Source: Porogramme epimiltina
Lineage: Eukaryota; Basidiomycota; Agaricomycetes; Polyporales; Polyporaceae
DNA: 64,000 nucleotides
NCBI GenBank assembly: GCA_900155495.1
Contig: FTLJ01000307.1
Span: 124,001 to 188,000 of the forward strand
Reading direction: 5' to 3'
The number at the start of each line of letters is the position of its first letter. The stretch's first letter is position 1. Both the position numbers and the translations under genes were made by a program. The notes under the pieces were generated by a model, which had not been told where the DNA came from, searched no databases, and saw only the letters and a list, made by a program, of their open reading frames with translations. Below are positions 34,505 through 46,020 of this stretch, piece after piece.

Positions 34505-36487
34505 TCAGCCACCAAATCGTGCCAGCCGCCTCCTCCTGATCTCCTCCATGCTAAGCTGCTCGGGCTCCGGCTCCGCTGTACCCTCTGACTCCGTTTCGAA
34601 GTCCTCTGACGCTTGTCTCTCAAGCGGTGGCGGCTGAGAGGGGGGGTGCGCCGGTACCGGCGGTGTCAAGGCCTGCGGCGTGCTCTGCTGGGATGCTCGG
34701 CGGACAGGCGCAGGAATCGGGGGCGGGCTGGGCATGCGGAAGCCCTCAGGGACGGTCTCGAGGGAGGCGCGGAGCGCCGCCTGGAGCTCCTCATCCTCGT
34801 CGTCGTACACCCGGTGCTGCTGCCACGTGGGTGCACGCGCGGGCTGCCTCGGCGCGTCTTCGTCCTCATCTTCGTCCTCGTCCGGCTCTTCGACGACTCC
34901 GCGCTCGCCGTGCGCCTTCGCCATCGCCTCGCTCTCCGCGATCGCGCGGCGCAGCATCTCGTCCTCGTCTTCGGCCTCCGTGCGGCGCCGGGCGCGCGCC
35001 CGCGCGGTGGCGTCGAAGCGCGCGACCTCGTCCTCGTACTGCTCCTGCAGCGCGAGCTCCTGCGCGGCGCGCATGCGCTCCATGACCGCGCGCTGGCGCG
35101 CCATGCTCGCCGCGACCGGGTCCGCGCTCACGCTCGCGCTTGGGGCGGGGAGGGAGCCGGGCATCGGGAGGGGCTCGGCGTACATTTCTGCGTCGTCGTC
35201 GTCATCGTCATCGTCTTCCGGCTCGATGACTTGGTAGTCGCGCCGGATGGGGACGCCCGACGCCGTGCGGGACGGCGGCTGGGGGAAGGACGAGGGTGCA
35301 GGGGCGGGAGCGGGAGCGGAAGCGGGGACGGAGAAGCGTTGGGGGATGTATGCGCCGTAGTCGCCGCCGGAGAGGGAGGCCTGGAGGGCGGCCTGGAGCT
35401 CCATGTCCGCGTCCTCCATGTCTTCGAGTCCGTCGATGCCGTGAGCGGTGTTGGAGAAGTTGGACTGGGTGGACCCTGAGGTCGTGTTGGACGTGTTGCG
35501 CTGGAAGTTCGTGTTCCCGCCCTCCTCGGGGATCGAGGAGAAGAGCTCGTCCACGTTCACGCGCGGGAGCGCGAGCTCTGCGCCGAGGTCACGCTGGATG
35601 ACTGCGAAGATGGAGTAGCCTGCGGGGCGCGCCAATCAGCTGTGTGTGGGCGGACGAAGGGGGAACACGAGGCATTACTCACCCTGCTGGGCGGCCTGCT
35701 GGAGGAACATGCCGAGGTAGAGTTTGCTGATCCGCTCTGGGGCGCGGACGAACGAGTTCAGGTTGAACCAGTGTCCGCCGCCGGGGTCCGCGTCGAGCGC
35801 GGGGTCGGCGGACACGCTCCCGAAGCGGCGCAGGGTGTACCAGTGTTGCGCGTGGTTTAGAATGAAGGCCATCTGGGTGCTGATGTGATGTGAGTTCCGG
35901 CGTGAGCCCGGATGGCTGCGCGGTGTAGAGGGGCACGCACTGGGGATGGTCGTGGTAGGGTCGCAGGTCTTCCGCGCCCCAGGGTACGAGCCTGCAATGT
36001 CGCTCCATCAAGATGTAGCCGCATATATGTGGAAGAAGCACGCACGCGAGGTTAAAGTTGTCCAGTAGAGCCTTTTGTAGGACCTGGACAGAGAAGAAGC
36101 CTAGGAAAGAGGGGATGAACATTTTGAGCGTAGCAAACGTGAACATTCGGCGCACCTGTGTCGTCCATGTTGTTACTTGTCTGTGCACGCTCGCCTTCGT
36201 CGAGCTCTCGTTGCTCATCCTTGTCCAACTCGCGTGCGATCTCGGCCAGATCGGGTGCGGAGAACTGTTCCGAAGAAAGGTCAGCGCGATGCCAGGATGC
36301 GCCCAGATCGCGCACTAACATACTGGCCTTCTGCGTGGGTGGCGGGTCAGCGGACGCCACTACCGACGGCACAAACGCGATGGGGCTTACGGAGGAGAGA
36401 GTTGAGAGCGTGTTGAGCACAGAGCATCTCGCCCTCCTGCTGCTTCTCGTGGTAGATGTAGGGTATGAGATCCTGGATTGCAGCCAT
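34505..36487 (-). CDS. Ataxin-3-like Josephin deubiquitinase with UIMs
   Basis: Seven exons (36487-36391, 36330-36320, 36264-36156, 36100-36046, 35991-35941, 35879-35683, 35619-34505) give 544 residues. The Josephin domain has the catalytic triad in context: Cys23 in MLCAQHALNSLLQG, His120 in NHAQHWYTLRRF, and Asn147 in HWFNLNSF. ISKLYLGMFLQQAAQQGGYSIF closes the domain. The tail is acidic and Pro/Ser-rich and holds three ubiquitin-interacting motifs (DMELQAALQASL, DEELQAALRASL, DEMLRRAIAESEAM). The enzyme trims ubiquitin chains in protein quality control. The second exon is only 11 nt but is needed to complete the LLQGQYFSAPDL junction. It is divergent from ATG27. Confidence 0.95.
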
Positions 36488-36858
36488 GGTGGCGGCAGTG
36501 GTGGTCGGAGGCAGAGAGGGCGGCGGGGCGCTCTTATAAGAGAGTCTCGAGAGACAGTGGCAAACGAGCGCGAGGCGCACTTGCAGGGAATGACGCGTTC
36601 CGGTAATTACGCGTCGGAGGGCGCTTCCCGGGGCGTGCTGGGGTCGCGTATATTACGTAAGAGGCTATCCGCGCGGACGCGACAGATGAGGCGGCCACTC
36701 GTCGGACGCGCGCGTACTCACTTCGGACATCGTCGACCTCATTGCCTTCCGCTGCCGCTGCTCCCAGCCGTACGCCCCCCCAGCCGTCTCTCCCCGACCC
36801 TCTTCCCCTTCGCTTCGCTCTCTACTCTACTTGTCTCTTTGCTCCTCCTCAACTTGGC
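36488..36858. promoter_or_regulatory. Shared divergent promoter region, Josephin gene and ATG27
   Basis: 371 bp separates the two divergent start codons. The ATG27 side is CT-rich (36740-36855). A TATTACGTAA palindrome lies at about 36651-36660. Co-regulation of the two degradation-related genes is inferred from this arrangement only. Confidence 0.45.
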
Positions 36859-38179
36859 ATGGCTGCGTTCTCTAGACACCCCCTCGCACGCGTCGTCCTC
36901 TTCACGCTCGTTTCCGCACTCGCCGTTGCCGCGCAGGACGACAGCAAGACGTTCGACTGCAAACCCACCATCGGCGAGACCAAGTACGATCTCGAGAACC
37001 TTGCGTCCGAGTACGAGCTGTCGTGGGAGAACGGCCTCCCGCCCTCCGTGATCCAGGACAAGCTCACCTTCAACCTCTGCTCCGCCCTCACACATAAAGA
37101 TAACGTGCCCTCGGATGAACAGGTGCGTGTGCTCGGTTCTGTTGGTCTATATAGCCCCATGAGGCTCAACTGTGGGTTTGGTATGTTTAGTGCCCGGCTG
37201 GAACGCGTGCATGTCTCGTCCGCTCAAGTAAAAGAGAAGGAAAGGACGCCACCGTGATTTCCGTCATACCCCTAGCAAACTCGACAGAGTCCTCTGTATC
37301 ATTTGAGCAGCTGTCATGTGAGTATCTAACCACATATGCCGCCACTTCCCTGCTTCCATGCGTTACTTCATGGCCGGGCTCCGAAGACCGAACCGCAGCG
37401 CCGTCCTTGCTGACCTACTCTTTCCCTTCAGCACCAAAGGGCATCGAGCTCACCTTCTCCGGCGCGTCGTATCCTCCGTCGGTAGGCGCGGCACCGGCTC
37501 AGCAGCGCCTCCACGTCCGCCTCCTCTGCGAAACCGACAAGTCCGAAAAGCACCCCGCGAATTTCACGTCGTATGACGGGAAGGACCTCTACTTCGAGTG
37601 GCGCGACCTTGCAGGATGTCCATTCAGTGGGCCTCCGGACGGCGGCGACACGCCCGCCCCCGATAAGGGCGATGGGGAGAAAGGAGAGAAGGGGGAGGAG
37701 AGCGTCGGTTCTGGGCTCGGGTACTTCTTCCTCTTGTGAGTCCTCTCGCCCTTGGCCAATCTAGGGCGTAATTGCTGATCGGAGTATGCCCCCGTTCGCG
37801 CCGCTTTCTGTGCTGCAGATTCTTCCTCGCGTTCGTGGCGTACTTCGCGCTAGGAGCATATTACAACTACTCGACATATGGGGCTACTGGCGCGGACCTT
37901 ATCCCGTAAGCTCCTTTCTTCTCACAATCCTCCCCCCTGTTTCTTCTATCTCGCTCTCACCGTGTCTTCTTCCTTCTCTTCGTCCTTCTCCTTCATTCCC
38001 TCCTCTTGCATCCTTTCTCGCTGACCATATGCTGCCCCATGAATGCTCACGTCGTACTTTACAGACACCGTGACTTCTGGCGTGAAGTGCCGTACATGCT
38101 AAGAGACCTTGTGTCTCATATATGCTCCGCTGTCCGCCCACGACAAAGCGCGAGTCGCGGCGGGTATATCGCGGTATGA
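36859..38179 (+). CDS. ATG27: Autophagy protein Atg27-like membrane protein
   Basis: Five exons (36859-37122, 37191-37317, 37432-37735, 37819-37905, 38065-38179) code 298 residues. A signal peptide (VVLFTLVSALAVAAQ) leads into a luminal mannose-6-phosphate-receptor-like domain with spaced cysteines (FDCKP, NLCSAL, CPAGT, LLCET, AGCPF), then one transmembrane helix (GYFFLLFFLAFVAYFALGAY), a DFWREVPY juxtamembrane stretch and a cytosolic tail ending YIAV. Atg27 cycles between vacuole, Golgi and Atg9 vesicles and is needed for efficient autophagosome formation in yeast. The tail ends in a YxxPhi sorting signal, as yeast Atg27 does. Architecture, length and tail all agree. Confidence 0.9.
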
Positions 38180-39302
38180 CCAAGATGTCGTCGTGCTGGG
38201 AGCATCAGAGCGGCAGCGGTGCTCATTCGAGGGCTTGTGGGGCGTGGGTGCTGGAGGAGGGAGAAGAGGGGTTTGCACACTAGCTTTCTATATGCTGTCA
38301 TGCCTTCAGTTTGGATACGTATACCTACGTACATAGCTCATTCTAGATATCCTCGTCATAATTCGATCCACGTTCCTTCCATCCAGGTTCCCGCAGCTTT
38401 TGCACGCGCGGCGGTCAAAGTCCTTCGCCGCAGGGGCTGGTGTTGGGTGGTTGTTACTGGCAATCACTGGGACAGTGGTGGACTTGTATGTCTGGGACAT
38501 GGTGGCAATGTCTGATACCCTATACTTCTGGTCCTGGTACCTACAAGGCTTCGAGAAGGCCGACTGAGTTGCTGGTGTGAATTCTAGTCCATGGGGTCAT
38601 GTGCGGCGGAGAAAGGAGCCCAATCCGTGCTGCAACTGCCTCAAAAAGTAAATTACATTGGCCTCTAGAAGTACAGGCTGAAGCATCGCTTATTTGTATG
38701 CTGCTTCCCTCCCCAATCATGGCCACAATCTCTTGATCAGGTTGCATGCTTCCTCTGCGGCGGCCGCCAAGGATCATCAGCCCATTGCAGTTGCTAGGAG
38801 TTCACCATTAGTGCTGAAAACGTAATATTGCCTGTGAGACGTTCCGTAACACATGTATTCCGTGGGTGTGTAGCCCGACGAGACCGCCTTCCATTTCCTC
38901 CGCCGCGCTGCGCAGGCCCTGGCAATCACAGCAGGCCTGAGGGTGTCCTAGGGTTTCGACGTGCACGGTAGCGTCCTTATGCCTTTTATATCAAGTCCGA
39001 CGCGGGGCGCGCGACGGGGGCGGGCCTGAGCGTCGCGGAACCAATTTCGCGATCTCCTGCCGTGTCTGATGGCGGCCACCGATCGCAGGGGCGGCCCTTG
39101 TAGCGTCGTCCGGGGCCTCTCGCGGCAATGCGGCACCGGAGGCGAGTAGCCTGGGGGCGGGAGTCTGGAGTCTGGGAGCGCTGCAGTACGCGTTGGCGTT
39201 CGCTATTTAGTAATTAGCCCAGACGCGTCGCGCTCCTCGCAATCTTACCTTCCCCCATCCTCTGACGCGCTGCACGCGACTGTTTGTGAACGCTGTATAC
39301 GG
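38180..39302. other. Intergenic region
   Basis: 3' flank of ATG27 and promoter of the next gene. No gene is supported; the last 100 bp contains an AT patch (TATTTAGTAATTAG near 39203). Confidence 0.45.
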
Positions 39303-41761
39303 ATGGGACGCAGAGCATCGACGTACGTCGTCATTGCTGGCATCAAGACGGGGTTATTTCATACCTGGTGAGTTCCTCCCTTCACAGCCAGACGGGGCGG
39401 GGTCTACCGCAGCTCGCCCACGCGTCATGGAGTCTCCGGGTGGACTTGAGTCGAGGAAAGCCGTTGACGGCAGTGCCTCGAGGGTTTGGCCGTGGTGGCG
39501 GATACATTCTAACCAATTCCTCAGGTCAGAGACCTGCGCCTACACCAAAGGGGTGCCAGGCGCGGTCTTTGAGTCGTTTTTGGACCATGCTGACGCTGTG
39601 GAATGCTTTAACACGGCGGAGGCCAACGGCTGGTTGCGAACAATTACCCTACACCCCCAGCGCATGCGCAACAGAAATGCGCGCACCCAAACCCCTCCTC
39701 GCGACGACGGCGAGCGCGGAGGCCAGCCTCGCACCCATTCTGAGCCCGCTGTGGACACAAGGTCCGGAGATGGGCAGTCGAGGCCCGACGAACCCGCGCG
39801 ACGTCATCCACCGCCCCCGACCAAGACGAAGGGCGTGCCAGCGACCGAAGCCGGTAAAGCAAAGCGGATCGACGATATTCTGGATGGGTTGGTCGCGGGC
39901 GCGCAGGACCGTCGAGAGAGGGAGCGCGCGGGCGGAGGCGACAAACACAACGTGGACAAGCCCGCCGCTGGGCCCAATGCTTCCCGACACACGACGGCGC
40001 CACCCTCCGACACGTCCCCGCCCCACCATCATAGCCGCGACAAACGCGCCACCGTCCCAGCCGGGTCCCGTACGTTAGCGGGGTCGACGTCGTCGGGTGG
40101 CAAGCCGCCGTCCAGGGCCCCCTCCGAGCCGTCGACAGGCGTGAGCTGTTCGCTGAACTCGTTCAGCAGCTCGCCCCCGAGCAGCCCCGTTGGGAACGAA
40201 CCTCGGTACGAGCAGTCGCTCTCGTACGCGAGCTCGCCCGACCGTAGCGGCGGCGACGGGAGCTTGCACGAGTGGGGCTGCATGTCGACCCCCTCAATCG
40301 CGTCGAGCGACCAGCGCACGCACATCTCGTCTCCGTCGACGACCGGGACACGGTATTTCCCCGACGACTTCCAGGCGCGGGAGCGGCAGCGGCTCGCGGG
40401 GGTTGTTGGCTCTGTGGAGGTGTCCAATGAAGACCGTCGGGCGTGGAGTCCCCCTTCTAACATTGTGACGGTGTGGCATGAAGACCAGCTTGAAGATCGT
40501 GCGCGAAGCCCCGGCCTGTCCGAATACCGAACGGCGCCCAACTCGCCCGAAGCCCAGCCCCAAGCGTTGCGTGCCGTCGACGAGCCTGCGTGGTGTGCCG
40601 TGGCCAGCCCGAACGTGGACGCGGACGCCCGCCCGAAGGTTGTGACCTCAAGCGCAAGGCCGTCCGGCGGTCCGAGTGCCCCCCTGCGTGAGTCGACAGC
40701 TGCTCCAAGCGCGGCCGCAAGTGCAAGCCCCCAGCCGCCCCCAAGTGCAGGAACGGGGCCCTCCAGCGAGCGCAAGCGCAAGGTCACCGCCGTCCGATCC
40801 CACAGCGACGCCGAGGCGCAGACCGAGCCCCAGCACCGCCGCCGCAAGCAGACGACCGTGTGCGCGACCGCCGGCGTGCAGACCAGCCCCCCCGCGCCCC
40901 AGCGGCAGCACGCCGAGCGTGGTGCGCAGGTCTCGCGCGCGCCCTCCCCCTCGCACTCGTTCTCGTCCGCGGGCCTGCGCGCGGCCATCGCCGCGGGCCA
41001 CGTCCAGACCAGGCGCGCCGCCGTGCAGCCCCCACACGGCGGCGCGTTCTGCGCGTGCCCCGCGCCGGCGCCCGTGTGCCAGCGCTGCATGCTGCCGTCG
41101 CGTGCGCTGCCGCCGCCCGCCGCGAGCGGCCTCGCGCAGGCTCAGTCCCGGTCGTCGCCGGCCTCGTCGCCTGTGTCGTCCCCGTATGCGTCGTCGTCGC
41201 TCCCGAGCTCCTCGCCGCCGGCGGTGTACGCGGTCCCCGCGCCCGCAGCGCGGACCGTTCCGCTCCCAGCGGTGGCGTCGCCCGCGTCCTCGGTGGCGTC
41301 CCCGGGGACCTCCGTGTCGTTCGCCCTGGCGAGCGACGGGTCTTCCTCCCGCGGTGCGTCTTCCGCCGCATGGCCGTCGAGCCCCGCTGGGCAGTTTGAA
41401 CCCTTCCCCACCGCGCCGTCGTCTCCTGTGATCCCTGGTGGATACACCCCGGTCCTGGGCCCGAGCGAGGCGCGCGCTGGACGCGCTGCTTCCGGTCTTG
41501 AGGCTAGGTTTGGGATGGCGCCGCTCGCGCGGCCGGCGGGGGGCTCCGAGGCGGTCGTGCACGAGGTCGCGTTCGACCCGCGCTCGCCCATCCAGGGGGG
41601 CACCCGTATTCCCGGAAGGTACGTCCACGTTCAAGCTATCTTCTGCGTCGACGGAAATTTACCCTTTCTGCTGCTCGGCGCTCAGGTCCAGTGGCGGGGC
41701 GACGCGCCCGTCCCCGTTCCAGTTGGCAGTCCCGATGGGCAGCCTGCTTTTCTCGCCGTGA
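39303..41761 (+). CDS. RNase H1-N/viroplasmin-like domain fused to a long disordered protein
   Basis: Three exons: 39303-39367, 39525-41618 and 41686-41761, 744 residues. The first exon gives MGRRASTYVVIAGIKTGLFH and joins TWSETCAYTKGVPGAVFESF, which together form the short viroplasmin/RNase H1 N-terminal fold (TYVV..G...G.F..W....V.G..GA.F.SF) that binds RNA:DNA hybrids in RNase H1. The following Asp/Glu and Cys residues do not form a catalytic RNase H domain. The remaining ~650 residues are Ser/Pro/Ala/Arg-rich and disordered, with one Cys-rich patch (GAFCACPAPAPVCQRCM). The last 67-nt intron is optional: without it the frame runs to 41787. Function unknown. Confidence 0.75.
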
Positions 41762-42542
41762 AAGAACTGAAAGTTTTTATGATCTGAACTTGTATGCTTG
41801 GCTCACCATTATGTTCCCTCTGGATGTATGTACGGAATTCTTGCGAACTGCTTAGAAGGCAGAGGACGGAAATAAATCGTTTGCCGTATGTTGGATTTCC
41901 TTGCTCGCCGTGCGCACTGTTGAAAAATCATCGATGACGTGATTGCAATTTGCGGGGGTCTTGGGGCATTGAAGTGGGGAACCATCGGACGGCACACTGG
42001 GGGGGATGTTCGCAACGGGGCAGCGCTGATCATAGTGGGTGTAAGAAGGGCGATCCGTACAAGAGCCAGTGTTTATAAGGACAGCACGGACCAGCGGGAA
42101 TGTGCGGATACCGTGGCGTCCTTCTCATGCTCCCAACTCCGCGAAATGCGATCAACAACGCGGTCACGTGACAAAGATTTCGACTCATTCGTGCCACATT
42201 TGGACGCGTTCGCATGTATCGTGATGACTCTAGCACGTCTATCCTGTTCCGGGACCATTGTGTCACCAGGGAGCGGTTCATACACGCAGCAGAGGGCATG
42301 ATGGAAGGCTACGAAGGGCGGTGACACAGCGTGTGTCGGCGCGTGTCGGCGTGCGTCAGCCCCGTCCGCCTCATCGGAACCGGGAATTGTGAGCCTGTGT
42401 AAGCAGTGTAAATATATTACTGGGGAGCGTATGAGGGGGCGTTGAGCCATACAATGACACATCTGTCAAACGTCGACAGTTCTCGTCCCCCTCACCAACG
42501 AAAGGCTGACGTCAGGCTAATGGTGAAAAAGAGGAACAATGG
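41762..42542. other. Intergenic region
   Basis: Sequence between the viroplasmin-domain gene and the U6 gene. Short open frames only, no motif. Confidence 0.45.
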
Positions 42543-42608
42543 AAAAATAAATATTGAGACCCGTAGGTCTACCACTCCGGGAAAGCGTGTCATCCTTGTG
42601 CAGGGGCC

Positions 42609-42639
<31 letters not shown>

Positions 42640-42663
42640 TTCGTATGTCACCCCGAAGGGGAC
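42543..42663 (-). ncRNA. U6: U6 spliceosomal snRNA gene
   Basis: The minus strand shows the U6 signature: a 5' stem-loop (GTCCCCTTCGGGGTGAC), the ACATACG...AAATTGGAACGATA spacer, the invariant ACAGAGAAGATTAGC box that pairs with the 5' splice site, CATGGCCCCTGC, and AAGGATGACACGC, which forms the U2/U6 helices and internal stem-loop. It ends in a T5 run (42547-42543) fitting an RNA polymerase III terminator. No intron interrupts the conserved core, in contrast to some basidiomycete yeasts. The exact ends are estimated from the stem-loop and the T run. A TATA box is not evident about 30 bp upstream. Confidence 0.95.
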
Positions 42664-42902
42664 ATCTCTGAGGGGAGGGTCGTGGACGCAAGCGCCGAAG
42701 TTGCGCATTTTGCTCAGTCATCGGGTTGCGCGTGCTTGCCGACAGGCGTCCAAGCCAGGTCACCCGGTCCGATCGGCTGCGGTTCTCACTCAAGAACTGC
42801 GTATCGGAAGAGCTGGTGGCGACCCATGGGATTCAATACTACTACTGTACATATGCTTTCCATACTTCGACGACACAACAGACGCACCGGTGATGGCGGG
42901 AA

Positions 42903-44701
42903 CTACGCAGCAGGGGTGACCACGAACCACTTGTTGAATACCAGATCGGGGTCATACTTCCTCTTGACCTCTTGCAGCCTCTTGTAGTTGCTTCCGAAGT
43001 TGAGCTCCGACCTGTCAATCGGGGTAGAGCCCTCTGTGGGGAGCGCGTCACTGTCCGGACCTGTGACGTGGTAAGTACTCGCACCACGGATCCGGGCCAA
43101 TGAGGGAAGTGAGGACTCACTGTAGTTACCGTACCCCACGTTCCCTGCCTCCGCACCAGCTACGAGAGTGATGAGCTCGCGCGCGGAGTCGCGCGCATAC
43201 GTCAGCGCCGCCTCCGTGTCCTCCTTAGCATATACTGCGCATAACACGTTCGGCGCGAGCCCACGTCGGTAGGCCGTTGCACCGTCAGGAACGGCGTTGG
43301 TCTTCGCGAGTGGGAAATATTCGAAGAGAAGGCCGAACATGTACTCGGCCGGCGCGGAGAGCTCTGTGAGGCGCTGGAAGACTTGGGGGAAGAGCGTGCG
43401 GGGGTAGGGCTCCGGCGCGAAACAGCCTTTCATGTAGACGTTCTGCCCGGGCGTGGCAATTTCGTTCTGAGGACATGAATACACTCAATAGAGCCATCAG
43501 GGAGAGCGAAAGGCTCAAGGCACACCTGTAGTGCGTTGAGCTTCTCGTAAGGCGTTTCCTTGGCCATGTCTGCTATGGGCTCTGGGGGCGACGGTAAGGT
43601 GACGTCAATAAGAACGATCGTTAAAAGCACGTACTGAGATCGAAGAACGCCTTATAGTTCTGTCTACCCTCCTCCTCTGATCCATTATAGAAGATGAATA
43701 CCACAACACATGGCTGACAACAGAATTGAGATGAGACCCAACCATAGAAACATTCCAAGGGACTACGAACCTGATGCCCCGGCCCACGCGTGTACACTTG
43801 TATCATGCCCTCCTTCTCTGACGGACCTTTGGACCACCATGCCTGCGTTACGTCCGAGAGAGCCTCCAGTTGGTCCGGCGAGTAAATCACGAGACCGCAG
43901 AAGATGTCACGGCGCTGGGGGTACAGCCTGAGTACAAACTCCGTGACAACGCCGAAGTTGGAGCCACCACCGCGGATGCCCCAGAAAAGGTCGGGGTTCT
44001 CGGTTTCGCTCGCTGTCAAGATACTTCCATCAGCAGTAACCACTGTGGCCTAACCTTGAGCGTAAGAAAGGCGGGACGGACGACCATACATGCTGTTCAG
44101 GACTCACTTGCACGAGATTGTCCACAGCTAGGCCGTATGCGCCGCTGAGCCATCCATAGCCTCCTCCAAGGACCAGCCTTATCGCCAAAGATCAGCGTAG
44201 TGCCCACTGAGATGCGCACATACACACCCGCCCACGCCGGTCTGCGACACCAGCATCAGCGCCGCCCATCCCACCAGGCTCGCATCTGCGCAAAGCACTC
44301 ACATGGTTCACAGTCCCGCCGACCGTCGCCAGCCCATGCGCGATCGCCTCCCGATCCACCGTCTCCCACAACGCGCCGCCTCCCACATAGCCGAGCTTCG
44401 CCTCCGGATCGACGCGGACCCCGCTCATGTGCCGCGATAGGTCGATGACGAGCCCACCCTCCGCACTCGACGCGCCTGAGGCGCTGTGGCCGCCGCCTTT
44501 GATTGCGGTAGGGAGGCCCGCCGCGCGGGCGTATGCGATGGCCAATGCGACGTCCGCGGGGGTGCGCGCGAAGGCGACGAGGGCCGCGCGCCGTGCAGCG
44601 TTCTTCGCCCAGCGCGCGATCGCCGCGGCGTATCCGTCGTCGGTGGGCGTGACTATGTCCCCAGTGAAGGAGGCCTTGAAAGTATCGAGGGAGTTGGACA
44701 T
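42903..44701 (-). CDS. Berberine-bridge-type FAD-linked oxidoreductase
   Basis: Eight exons (44701-44303, 44241-44228, 44177-44108, 44049-43771, 43713-43635, 43581-43526, 43466-43121, 43060-42903) give 466 residues. The FAD_binding_4 domain has IKGGGHSASGASS, whose His is the usual covalent FAD attachment site, then VGGTVNH, TGVGG, LVLGGGYGWLSG and IRGGGSNFGVVTEF. The C-terminal BBE segment ends NYKRLQEVKRKYDPDLVFNK. The second Cys attachment site of bicovalent members is absent (TGVGG in its place), so a single covalent bond is expected. Such enzymes oxidise sugars or alcohols or act in secondary metabolism; substrate unknown. No signal peptide is visible. The second exon is only 14 nt but is required by the family motif. 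Confidence 0.92.
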
Positions 44702-45494
44702 GGTTATCGTGGATGCAGAGAGCGAGAGAGGCGATAGTGTGCGGGGACGGGCTGATGCATGATGAGTGGGCACAACGTGAGCAATGCGCTGAATGTCGTG
44801 GGAGTGGTAGATGTCAGATTAGCTAGCACGTCGGCGGTCGCGAAAGGGCTTACTTAGAAGCAGCTATAAGCTCCCCATATGTGAAGTGTTGTTCAGGAAC
44901 TAGTCGCATGGTGCTGGGAACAGAGCGTCCGTTTCAAGGGAGCATCTAGTAAGCCTTGAGAAGAATCCCCGGGACCCCGAGCCTGGGGCGTCTTCAGCTG
45001 TTATGGACCTCGTGGGCCCTATAAAAACGAAAGAACTCACCTGCATGCATCCTCTTGATCTGGATGGTCCAACACGAGTTTGAGTGAGTATAGGCAATTG
45101 TAGTGTTCGTGGCATGTAACAGTGAGTTAGAGGAGTGAAGGAGAAGCGCCAAGCTTACGGCAGTCACCCAACGGGGCTGCCCAAACTCGGATGACCTCAT
45201 CTTAACCTCTACGACGTCAACATCAACCATTTGTGCCTAATCTTCGCTTTGGAAGTCCTGCGCGTTCCTGGTCATTTGACCTGCAGATCGTCATCACAGC
45301 ATAACAAAGAGACATATCACCACACTTCAGCTGCGACCCGACTGGGATTACGGTAACAACGCCTTATTCGACGGCGCAAACAAATCACATTCCATGGTAC
45401 AGGCCGTTCGAAAGTCGCTACCGGCGACACAATGACGTTCAAATGTTGTACATATTCCTACAATCCCGTTTCAAACCTCCGACGATACGGCGAT
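44702..45494. other. Intergenic region
   Basis: Promoter side of the FAD oxidase and 3' side of HSP9/12. No gene is supported. Confidence 0.5.
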
Positions 45495-45923
45495 CTACTG
45501 GTCGTTGTTGAAACCCATGGCGTTCTTCGCCTTCTGGGTAAGGGATTCCTGTCGACGCGTGTCAGTTACGAGGCAAAACACTTAACAAAACGCCGACTGA
45601 CCTGGTTCTCATTCGAGTTGCTGCTGAATGTATCTGCTGCCTTCTGGCCCCACGACTTCTCGCTCTACGATGATAAGGTTAGATGTTGATCCCACGCTAG
45701 ATACTGCATCAACTGACCTCTGGTTGGGCAGAAGAGGCGAAGGAGTCATAGTTGCCTTTGAAGGTGTCGCCGACTTGCTCAGTGAATGATTTCTGGCTGT
45801 CGGGCTAGGTATTGCAGAGCACAAGATTAGAACCCCTATCCAGGCGGGAACGCGACAGGCGCAACGTACCTTCATGGCCGCGCTGGCCTTGTCGGTCCAT
45901 GACTGTCTGCCGGTGTCGGACAT
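45495..45923 (-). CDS. HSP12: HSP9/HSP12-family stress protein
   Basis: Four small exons (45923-45870, 45804-45718, 45664-45602, 45548-45495) code 85 residues. The N-terminus MSDTGRQSWTDKASAAMK, followed by PDSQKSFTEQVGDTFKG and the later repeat of the same SxxQKAxD pattern (SWGQKAADTF), identifies the Hsp9/Hsp12 (WH11) family. These are hydrophilic, membrane-protecting proteins that are unfolded in solution and form amphipathic helices on lipids; they accumulate in heat, osmotic and stationary-phase stress. The length matches the family (80-110 residues). The upstream region has a TATA box and an AGGGG stress-element core. Confidence 0.93.
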
Positions 45924-46020
45924 GTTGTGGAGAGTTGGGCGAGAGGAGATGAAGAAACGGTTGGGGGACAGGTGAAAGTGAGTGGATCGGATGCTCCTCT
46001 TCCATTTGCCTACCTGTCTC

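Noticed and set aside
40029..41634. Long minus-strand frames opposite the viroplasmin-domain gene
   Set aside because: They are antisense to a gene with a recognisable N-terminal domain and show only composition-driven repeats.
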